Part shown: positions 57,989 to 64,000 of the stretch, piece by piece
Layout: every line of letters begins with the position of its first letter
Numbering within the stretch: the stretch's first letter is position 1
NCBI GenBank assembly: GCA_963715565.1
Contig: OY970256.1
Coordinates: forward strand, 4,092,001 to 4,156,000
Direction of reading: 5' to 3'
Length of the DNA: 64,000 nucleotides
Origin: JACVRN01 sp963715565
Lineage (GTDB): Bacteria; Acidobacteriota; Blastocatellia; Pyrinomonadales; Pyrinomonadaceae
Made by a program: the position numbers and the translations under genes
The notes under the pieces: generated by a model
Seen by the model: only the letters and a program-made list of their open reading frames with translations
Database searches by the model: none
Told to the model about the DNA's origin: nothing

Positions 57989-58504
57989 ATGCTAAAAGCA
58001 GCCTTTGCCACTTTGCTGATATTTGTCTGCGCCGCCCATGTTCGGAGCGTTCAAGAGGATGGCGCGTGGTCGCGTGTGACGGCAACCGAAGGAGGATTCC
58101 GAGTCATGATGCCGGGTGCGCCCGCGCTCTCGACTGTGAAAAATTCTGCGGGCCGCGTCAAAAATGAATATACCGTGGAGAAAGGCAAGGGCATCTACAG
58201 GATTATCTACACGGATTTCCCGGACCTGCCAGAGACGGCCACAGCCGCCAACGTGTTTCAGGCTTTTCGTGCAGGCTTGATGCGCGAGCCCGGGATGCAG
58301 ATACACAAAACAACAGAGCTGCGGTTAAAGGGATTCGCCGGACAGGAATTGAGGACAGAGGCGCACGGCGTGGCCGGTATCTTCAGGCTTTACCTCGTGG
58401 GCATACGCCTGTATCAGGTCGTAGCATTTTTCCCCGCCAACGAAATTGACGAGCAAGCCCTGAATAAATTCTTCTCATCTTTTGAGCTTGTGCCTGCGAG
58501 GTAA
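57989..58504 (+). CDS. Hypothetical exported protein
   Basis: A 171-residue protein. MLKAAFATLLIFVCAAHVRS is a signal peptide, which decides the ATG at 57989 over a longer frame to 57902. The mature part reads as a small alpha/beta domain: WSRVTATEGGFRVMMPGAP, YTVEKGKGIYRIIYTDFPDLP, then LRLKGFAGQELRTEAHG and a C-terminal FFSSFELVP. Similar short secreted proteins are common in acidobacteria, with no known function. It has its own transcription unit between SpoIIM (divergent) and the peptidase. Confidence 0.75.
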   Translation: MLKAAFATLLIFVCAAHVRSVQEDGAWSRVTATEGGFRVMMPGAPALSTVKNSAGRVKNEYTVEKGKGIYRIIYTDFPDLPETATAANVFQAFRAGLMREPGMQIHKTTELRLKGFAGQELRTEAHGVAGIFRLYLVGIRLYQVVAFFPANEIDEQALNKFFSSFELVPAR

Positions 58505-58540
58505 GTTTTGAGCTTTTTGGTAATCGATCAATTTATCTGA

Positions 58541-58676
58541 GACGGATTCAAACAGGATGGACAGGATGAAGAAGAATTGATTCATTAATTCATTTCTTCA
58601 TTGAATCAATGAACCAATGAACCGATGATTCAATCTTTTTTGATCCTGTCTATCCCTGTTAATTCTTCCTCCGTCT
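58541..58676. repeat. Concentric word palindrome (ACAGGAT outside, TTCATTG inside)
   Basis: The outer arms (58541-58568 and 58641-58676) carry GACGGATTCA, ACAGGATGG, ACAGGAT and the approximate complement. The inner arms contain TTGATTCATT and AATGAACCGATGATTCAA. The outer words are shared with 36841-36986 and the inner words with 39222-39271 and 51581-51715. Confidence 0.83.
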
Positions 58677-58735
58677 TACACTGATCTACTATTAAAAACT
58701 TCCGCTCTACGGTTAGAGCGCAGTAAAATCAGCCG

Positions 58736-59920
58736 ATGATAATCGTCAGAACGGCTCTCGCCTGTGTCTCTCTTCTATTCGTCATGACGCAATCAAACAC
58801 GAGCGATAAGCCGCGCCCCAGAGCGCGCGACGCAGGCGTAGTGGTGGGCGTGCTCGCGCCCGGACGGCTGAACGCGATTACGGACGTGGGGGGCGTGCGC
58901 GTTGGACACGCGACCATCATTCGCGGCGACAATGTGCGTACGGGCGTCACAGCCATCCTTCCGCACGAAGGCAACCTGTTTCAGGAAAAAGTTCCGGCAG
59001 CCATCTTTGTAGGAAACGGCTTCGGCAAGCTCATGGGCTCGACACAGGTTGACGAGCTGGGCGAGATAGAAACTCCCATCCTCCTGACCAACACACTCAA
59101 CGTGCCGCGCGTGGCCGATGCGCTGCTCGATTGGATGCTACAGCTACCGGGCAACGAGGAGGTGCGCTCCATTAACGCGGTCGTGGCCGAGACGAATGAT
59201 GGATACTTAAACGACATACGCGGTCGTCATGTCAGTCGTGAAGATGTCTTCGCGGCGCTCAAGGCGGCGCGCAGTGGTGCGGTTGAAGAAGGCTCTGTCG
59301 GCGCGGGCACGGGCACCGTCGCCTTTGGCTTCAAGGGCGGCATAGGCACGTCTTCGCGTATGTTGCCCGCGACGCTTGGCGGCTACACGGTCGGCGTGCT
59401 GGTGCAGACAAACTACGGCGGAGTGCTGACGATTAACGGCGCACCCGTGGGGCGCGAGCTTGGACGCTACTTCCTGAAAGAGCAGCTTGACGTGGGACGC
59501 GCAAAGGGAACGAGCGATGAGATGCAAACGGACAGGGCCGACGGCTCTGTCATCATCGTCGTGGCGACGGACGCGCCACTGGATGCGCGCAACCTCAAAC
59601 GCCTCGCGGCGCGCGCCATGTTGGGACTAGCGCGCACGGGCTCTCCCTCTACCAACGGCAGCGGCGATTACGTCATAGCCTTCAGCACGCAGAACCGCAT
59701 TCGCATGAGCGACACCCGGCGCAGCGTTCAGGTGCTTGGCAACGAAGCCATGTCGCCGCTTTTTCTGGCCGTCGTCGAAGCGACCGAAGAGGCCGTCTAC
59801 AACTCTTTGTTTCGCGCCACGACCGTCACGGGGCGCGACGGCCACCGCGTCGAAGCCTTGCCGCTTGACCGCACCCTGTTGATTCTTAAAAAGTACGGCG
59901 CTCTGACCGGAGCGAAATAG
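58736..59920 (+). CDS. S58 (DmpA-type) aminopeptidase family protein
   Basis: A 394-residue P1/S58 peptidase. A signal-like start (TALACVSLLFVM) is followed by DVGGVRVGHATI, HEGNLFQEKVPAAIFVGNGFGK and GSVGAGTGTVAFGFKGGIGTSS (motif families). The autoprocessing Gly-Ser junction is at Gly270-Ser271 in RADGSVIIVVATDAPLD; the family self-cleaves there to give two chains. It removes N-terminal residues, including D-amino acids in some members, and is probably periplasmic. The next gene, a class D beta-lactamase homologue, starts 1 nt after its stop, so they are coupled. Confidence 0.92.
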   Translation: MIIVRTALACVSLLFVMTQSNTSDKPRPRARDAGVVVGVLAPGRLNAITDVGGVRVGHATIIRGDNVRTGVTAILPHEGNLFQEKVPAAIFVGNGFGKLMGSTQVDELGEIETPILLTNTLNVPRVADALLDWMLQLPGNEEVRSINAVVAETNDGYLNDIRGRHVSREDVFAALKAARSGAVEEGSVGAGTGTVAFGFKGGIGTSSRMLPATLGGYTVGVLVQTNYGGVLTINGAPVGRELGRYFLKEQLDVGRAKGTSDEMQTDRADGSVIIVVATDAPLDARNLKRLAARAMLGLARTGSPSTNGSGDYVIAFSTQNRIRMSDTRRSVQVLGNEAMSPLFLAVVEATEEAVYNSLFRATTVTGRDGHRVEALPLDRTLLILKKYGALTGAK

Positions 59921-59921
59921 T

Positions 59922-60752
59922 ATGTTTGTGATGAAGAGAAGGAAGCTATTCATACGAAGCGTCGTGCTCGTCTTGCTCTTGCAGACGAGTGCGACAGGCT
60001 ACAGCCATCATCCCGAAAGCAAGTGGGAGGAGCGTCCCGAGTTCGTGAAGTATTTCAAGGAGGCGAAGGTCGAGGGCGCGTTCCTGCTCTACGACCTCGG
60101 GCGCGACCGCTACACGGTCTATAACACTTCGCGCACGCAGCAGGGCTTTATTCCGGCTTCGACCTACAAGATTTTTAACTCGCTGGTGGCGCTCGAAACA
60201 GGCGTGGTGCGCGACGAGAACGAAGTCCTCAAGTGGGACGGAGTTGATCGCGGCAACGCAGGTTGGAATCAGGACCAGAACATGAGGACCGCCATCAAAC
60301 GCTCGACCGTCTGGTTTTATCAGGAGGTGGCGCGGCGCGTAGGCGAAAAACGGATGCAGCATTACATCACGCAGGCGGGTTACGGCAACCGTAATATACA
60401 GGGCGGCATAGACCAATTCTGGCTCGACGGCCAACTGCGGATTACAATGCGCGAGCAGATAGATTTTCTGGTCAAGTTCCATCGCAATAATTTGCCCTTC
60501 TCACAAAAGACGATTGCCACGGTCAAAGACATACTCGTTTACGAGAAGACCGAAAGCTACACCATGAGGGCCAAGACCGGATGGGGCGCTCGATTCAAGC
60601 CGCAGGTCGGCTGGTTCGTCGGCTACGTCGAGCGCGCGGACGGCAGCGCCTACTTTTTCGCCACCAACATAGACATCCTCAAATTCGATGACAGCAAGGC
60701 CAGAATCAGCATCACGAAAAACATCCTCCGCGAGATGAAGATTATCGAATAA
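59922..60752 (+). CDS. Class D (OXA-type) beta-lactamase-like serine hydrolase
   Basis: A 276-residue penicillin-recognising hydrolase. After a signal segment (FIRSVVLVLLLQTSATG) come the class D motifs: Ser80-Thr-Tyr-Lys83 in PASTYKIFNSLVALE, the Ser-x-Val motif at 128-130 (KRSTVWFY), Tyr-Gly-Asn at 154-156, and Lys-Thr-Gly at 218-220 (AKTGWGAR). All catalytic elements are present, so it may hydrolyse beta-lactams or act as a BlaR-sensor-like or peptidoglycan enzyme. An ATG 3 codons in is an alternative start. It is co-transcribed with the S58 peptidase. Chromosomal OXA-type genes are common in environmental bacteria. Confidence 0.94.
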   Translation: MFVMKRRKLFIRSVVLVLLLQTSATGYSHHPESKWEERPEFVKYFKEAKVEGAFLLYDLGRDRYTVYNTSRTQQGFIPASTYKIFNSLVALETGVVRDENEVLKWDGVDRGNAGWNQDQNMRTAIKRSTVWFYQEVARRVGEKRMQHYITQAGYGNRNIQGGIDQFWLDGQLRITMREQIDFLVKFHRNNLPFSQKTIATVKDILVYEKTESYTMRAKTGWGARFKPQVGWFVGYVERADGSAYFFATNIDILKFDDSKARISITKNILREMKIIE

Positions 60753-60883
60753 GACGAGCGAGCATCTTCCAGGGCGCGCTTGCGCCAGCGCCGACTGTGG
60801 ATAGCCACATTGCTTGCCGCCCGAAGATAGCGGATGTTAGATAGCTGTGATTAGTGGTAGGATTTAACAGTTCGGGGAGTCTT

Positions 60884-61657
60884 ATGTCTATCCTGATTGC
60901 CGAAGATAACGTGGCGCAGCGCCATTACCTGCGCGAGATTCTGGAGCGCGAGTTCTCTGGGCACGCTCCCGTCCTGGAAGCTTCGGACGGCGAGGAGACC
61001 GTCGCGCTTGCTTTAAAGCACCGCCCCGCGCTCTGCGTGCTTGATATACAGATGCCGCAGCTATCGGGCGTGAAGGCGGCGCGCGCCATCTGGCGCGAGT
61101 ACCCGACGGCGCGCATTATTTTCTGGACCCAGTTCCCGCACGAGATTTACATCAACGAGATTAGAAAAATCATAAAATCGGTCGAGCCGCCGCCCGCCTA
61201 CGGCTTTATACACAAGAACAACCCGGAGTCGCGCTTCCTGCGCTTTGTCGCCGCCGTGCTGGAAGACGGCGCGGACATGATCGACCCGGCCTTTAAGGAT
61301 TCTTTCAAGCGCCCGCTTCTCACGGAGTTCGAGGCCGAGGCGCTTTACTATCTCGCGCTCGGATTATCTAACTGGGCCATCGCGCGTAAATGCAGCCTCT
61401 CCCTGCGCGGCGTAGAGAGCCGCCTCGCGACGCTCTACGAAAAGCTTTTCGTCTTTACGCCCGAAGGCACGCCGCACGAAGCATACGAGAAGCTGGCCTA
61501 CAACACGCGCACGCGCGCCTTCTTCGAAGCCTTGCGACGTGGCTTACTCAACAGCGACGAGCTGGAAAAGGCCGCGCACGAGCTGGAAGCATGGATTGAG
61601 CGCGACAGTAAAAAATACAGGGACGAACAGACGCCGCGCGGCGGAGGCAAGCGTTGA
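60884..61657 (+). CDS. Response regulator with C-terminal LuxR-like HTH region
   Basis: A 257-residue regulator. GGGGAG upstream of ATG 60884 supports the start. The receiver has acidic residues in IAEDNVAQ and Asp54 in CVLDIQMPQLSG. After a linker, residues about 145-200 form a helix-turn-helix region of LuxR type (LTEFEAEALYYLALGLSNWAIARKCSLS, then LRGVESRLATLYEKL). The C-terminal 55 residues are a charged helix. It lies 6 nt before the propeller sensor gene, so the two may be a cognate pair. Confidence 0.88.
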   Translation: MSILIAEDNVAQRHYLREILEREFSGHAPVLEASDGEETVALALKHRPALCVLDIQMPQLSGVKAARAIWREYPTARIIFWTQFPHEIYINEIRKIIKSVEPPPAYGFIHKNNPESRFLRFVAAVLEDGADMIDPAFKDSFKRPLLTEFEAEALYYLALGLSNWAIARKCSLSLRGVESRLATLYEKLFVFTPEGTPHEAYEKLAYNTRTRAFFEALRRGLLNSDELEKAAHELEAWIERDSKKYRDEQTPRGGGKR

Positions 61658-61663
61658 ACTTCG

Positions 61664-64000
61664 GTGAAGACGAATGAACGCATCTTGAAATGTAAAGCGC
61701 GCGCGCGCAAAGCTACAGCGCGCGTCGCGCGTCGCACACTGTTCCTGATACTTTGCGCAAGCCTTCTGTTTTCCTTCTTTGTAATCTCTCTGGAAAGCGC
61801 CCCGTTCGACACTCCTCTCGCAAACAAGAGCGCGACCGAGGCTCAACCCGCCAGACCGAATAATCTTCATCAATGGGGAGCTGTGACGCTCTTTCACGGG
61901 CTGCCGTCGGATCGCGTGCGCGCCATCGCGCAGACGCCGGATGGTGTGATGTGGTTCGGCACGGACAACGGGCTGGCTCGGTACGACGGACGCCGCACGG
62001 AATCCGTCGCCGCTTCGGGTCTCAAAAATCGTCGCGTGCTTGCGTTGGAGGTGAACGAAGACGGCACGCTCTGGGTCGGCACGGAAGACGGCGCGGGCTT
62101 TTTCGCGGGCGCGGAGTTTCGCGTCGTTAAGGAGACGGAAGGAAAGGCCGTCAACGCCGTCCTGACAAGAGAGCGCGGGCGCGCAGTTCTTGCCACGAGC
62201 GAAGGCTTGCTCCTTGATTGTCGCATCCAACCGGACGGCCCTCTCGTTGTAAAAACTTTACCGCGCGAGCCTCTTCTCGCCGCAGACGAAACGCGCCGCA
62301 TCCCGCTTTTAATCACAAGCCTCGCCGCCTTGCAGGACAACATACTGATGGGAACGCACACGCGCGGCCTGCTCGCCCTCGAAGGCGAAAACGTGAAAGC
62401 GATTGAGAGCCACCCGCAAGCCTTTTTTATCCAGACTCTCGAACGAGACACGGACGGCCAGTTGTGGATGGGCACGCGCGCACGCAAAGAAGAGAGCGGG
62501 CTTTATCGCGCAACATCTGCCGATTCATCTCAACCCGTTCGCGTCGGAGAAGGATTAGGAACGGTGACGGCGCTCGGCGCAGACCGAGAGATGAGCGGCG
62601 GGATGTGGGTCGGAACGGACGGGCGCGGCGTCTACCGCTTGAGCCGCGAGCTTACAGAGCGCACGCACTTTACCTTCGAGAATACTTCCGGCGGCCTGCG
62701 CTCCGACACCATCTATTCCATCTTCGTGGACCGCGAGCGCGTCATCTGGTTCGGCACGGACAAGGGCGTGTGCCGCTTTGATCCGCACGCGCTGCGCGTA
62801 GAGCACATCGCCGACGTGCTGGAAAGCAACTTTGTGCGCGCTCTCTTCCGCGCACGCGACGGGCGCATCATGTGCGGCACGCATCGCGGCCTCTTTATAC
62901 GCGCGTCAGACGGCTCTACGTGGCGGCCCGTCGAGAAGTTTGCGCGCAGCATCGTCTACGCCATCAGCGAAGACCCGTCGGGGCGTCTGCTTGTTGGAAC
63001 ATCCGGCGGGCTCTATGCGAGCGATGTGGCGGCGCGCGATGTCGCGTTGCATACAGGGTTCACGCCGGTCGAAGGCGAAGCGATTGAAGGAGCGACGACG
63101 GATAGCCTGCGCGCGCTTGCGGAGTTTCGCGGCGCGACTTATGCGGCAAGCTACGGGCGCGGGTTGGAGCGCGTGGAGGGCTCGCGCCGCGTGATGGTCT
63201 GGCCTCTGGCCGGAGCTTCCGAGCGGGAGCGCGAAGTCGTGAGCCTCTACGCGGAAGGGGGCGGCTCTCTCTGGTTCGGCACGGCGGGCGGCGATGTCCT
63301 GCGCTTTGACGGGCGCGAAGTCAAGCGAGTCGCCGGATTAGAATCCCTGAAGGGCGCGGCGGCTGTGTGGGACATCAAGGGCAACGCAGACGGGCTCATC
63401 TGGATTGCCAGTGCCAAAGGGCTTTACAGGTTCGCGCGTGAAGAGCTTGTGAATCTCTTGCCGGGGCTTGATGTCAGAAGCGTTCTCCCTCTGAAGGAGC
63501 AGGGCGGCGAGCAAGCGGCTTTGTGTGCGACCGCCGGGGGCGGGATTGTCAAAATCGTCGTCTCTGAAAATTTCGGCACGCTCGTTTCAAGACAGGACGT
63601 AGAGCAGGGCTTGCCTTCGCAGAGCGCTTTCGCGCTACTCTTGCTAAAGGACTTGTCGGGCGATGAAACTTTGCTCGCGGGCACGAGTCGCGGCCTCGCG
63701 CGCTATGAAGCCGGACAGGTCGCGCCTCGTCTTGCGGCGACACGCATCACCAGCTCGCGCGTCCACGAGCCCTCGGAGTTACGCACTTCCTTGCAGCTTG
63801 AATATCCGCAAAGTGGTCTCGTCGTCGATGTCGCAGCGGCGAGCAGCCGCACTTTTCCGGAGCAGTTTCAATACGCCTTTCTGCTTTACGACCACGCGGG
63901 CCGCATCGTGCAACGCAAGCTCTCGCGCGAATCGCAGTTTGCGATTGCAGACCTCAAGCCCGGAAATTATCGCGTCGAAGCGCGCGCCTTTAATGTTGAC
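61664..64000 (+). CDS. Two-component regulator propeller protein (truncated by window edge)
   Basis: At least 779 codons, open to the last base. GTG 61664 is my best start; a TTG 5 codons later is an alternative. One membrane or signal segment (RTLFLILCASLLFSFFVISL) follows a basic N-terminus. Regulator-propeller repeats run along residues about 65-680: LPSDRVRAIAQTPDGVMWFG, then repeated W-G-T and GLxRYDG-type blades, for example SIFVDRERVIWFGTDKGVCRF. The visible end (KPGNYRVEARAFNVD) begins a Y_Y_Y domain. In the family a membrane segment and kinase or HTH output follow; here that part is outside the window. The upstream response regulator may be its partner. Confidence 0.92.
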   Translation, partial: MKTNERILKCKARARKATARVARRTLFLILCASLLFSFFVISLESAPFDTPLANKSATEAQPARPNNLHQWGAVTLFHGLPSDRVRAIAQTPDGVMWFGTDNGLARYDGRRTESVAASGLKNRRVLALEVNEDGTLWVGTEDGAGFFAGAEFRVVKETEGKAVNAVLTRERGRAVLATSEGLLLDCRIQPDGPLVVKTLPREPLLAADETRRIPLLITSLAALQDNILMGTHTRGLLALEGENVKAIESHPQAFFIQTLERDTDGQLWMGTRARKEESGLYRATSADSSQPVRVGEGLGTVTALGADREMSGGMWVGTDGRGVYRLSRELTERTHFTFENTSGGLRSDTIYSIFVDRERVIWFGTDKGVCRFDPHALRVEHIADVLESNFVRALFRARDGRIMCGTHRGLFIRASDGSTWRPVEKFARSIVYAISEDPSGRLLVGTSGGLYASDVAARDVALHTGFTPVEGEAIEGATTDSLRALAEFRGATYAASYGRGLERVEGSRRVMVWPLAGASEREREVVSLYAEGGGSLWFGTAGGDVLRFDGREVKRVAGLESLKGAAAVWDIKGNADGLIWIASAKGLYRFAREELVNLLPGLDVRSVLPLKEQGGEQAALCATAGGGIVKIVVSENFGTLVSRQDVEQGLPSQSAFALLLLKDLSGDETLLAGTSRGLARYEAGQVAPRLAATRITSSRVHEPSELRTSLQLEYPQSGLVVDVAAASSRTFPEQFQYAFLLYDHAGRIVQRKLSRESQFAIADLKPGNYRVEARAFNVD

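Noticed and set aside
59922..60752. Calling the OXA-type gene an acquired resistance gene
   Set aside because: No IS, integron or plasmid features flank it; it is coupled to a chromosomal peptidase gene and matches its surroundings in base composition.
1..64000. tRNA or rRNA genes
   Set aside because: I looked for T-arm and acceptor patterns and for rRNA-like sequence and found none I could support; a tRNAscan-SE run would settle it.

Overview
The window is a bacterial chromosome segment with fairly high GC and dense coding. Gene content and repeats are most consistent with Acidobacteriota, possibly Blastocatellia/Pyrinomonadales. Supporting features are two-component regulator propeller proteins, M28, M1 and S58 peptidases, many palindromic intergenic repeats and a MoxR/DUF58/DUF4129/DUF4350 cluster. 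This placement is inference; there is no rRNA, and I saw no tRNA or CRISPR array. Almost all genes are intact. One gene (two-component regulator propeller protein, 61664 onward) runs off the right edge.

Layout. 1-2 kb: small unknown genes, including a paralogous pair, one copy of which has a histone-H1-like Lys/Ala tail. 2.3-5.3 kb: an M28 peptidase with an unusual C-terminal metal-binding finger, then a complete IS903-like insertion sequence (4248-5304, 9-bp target duplication) inside a palindromic repeat. 5.5-9.9 kb: a LytS/LytTR two-component pair, a DJ-1/PfpI protein and small proteins. 10-14.6 kb (minus): exo-endonuclease family protein, M1 aminopeptidase, quinone oxidoreductase. 14.7-22.7 kb: lipid kinase (plus), then a minus-strand run of sugar kinase, transketolase and ribose-5-phosphate isomerase B (pentose phosphate metabolism) with a TolC-like protein. 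23-30.7 kb: zinc-ribbon protein, hybrid sensor kinase, Yip1-type and RDD membrane proteins, thiolase. 31-38.4 kb (minus): purF, two ComEC-like metallo-beta-lactamase-fold proteins flanking a DUF3006 protein, purM, purN, tyrS. 38.6-49 kb: redox and transport genes, HtrA protease, aldehyde and alanine dehydrogenases, a response regulator and a DUF512 radical-SAM protein. 49.4-57.8 kb: MoxR AAA ATPase/DUF58/DUF4129/DUF4350 cluster with a TauE transporter and a convergent SpoIIM gene. 58-64 kb: S58 peptidase, class D beta-lactamase-like protein, response regulator and propeller sensor.

The most striking feature is the intergenic DNA. About twenty gaps are filled by inverted repeats whose arms are tandem runs of short words, usually 7 nt (GTGACAA, AAGTCCC, GGGATGA, CGTAAAT, AGTCAGG, ATGCAAA, AGAGGTT, AAAAGGT and others). 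Inside operons they typically begin within a few bases of one stop codon and end within a few bases of the next start codon, often leaving no Shine-Dalgarno. Different word sets are nested concentrically in different combinations. Two larger families of about 160-200 bp palindromes (A: GCTCCGTAGGAGC heads; B: GCCCCTGAAAGGGGC heads) lie at longer gaps, and three copies lie inside word-repeat arms. The hairpin heads of family A covary. This looks like a layered system of palindromes inserted within palindromes, and is the best candidate here for an undescribed phenomenon.
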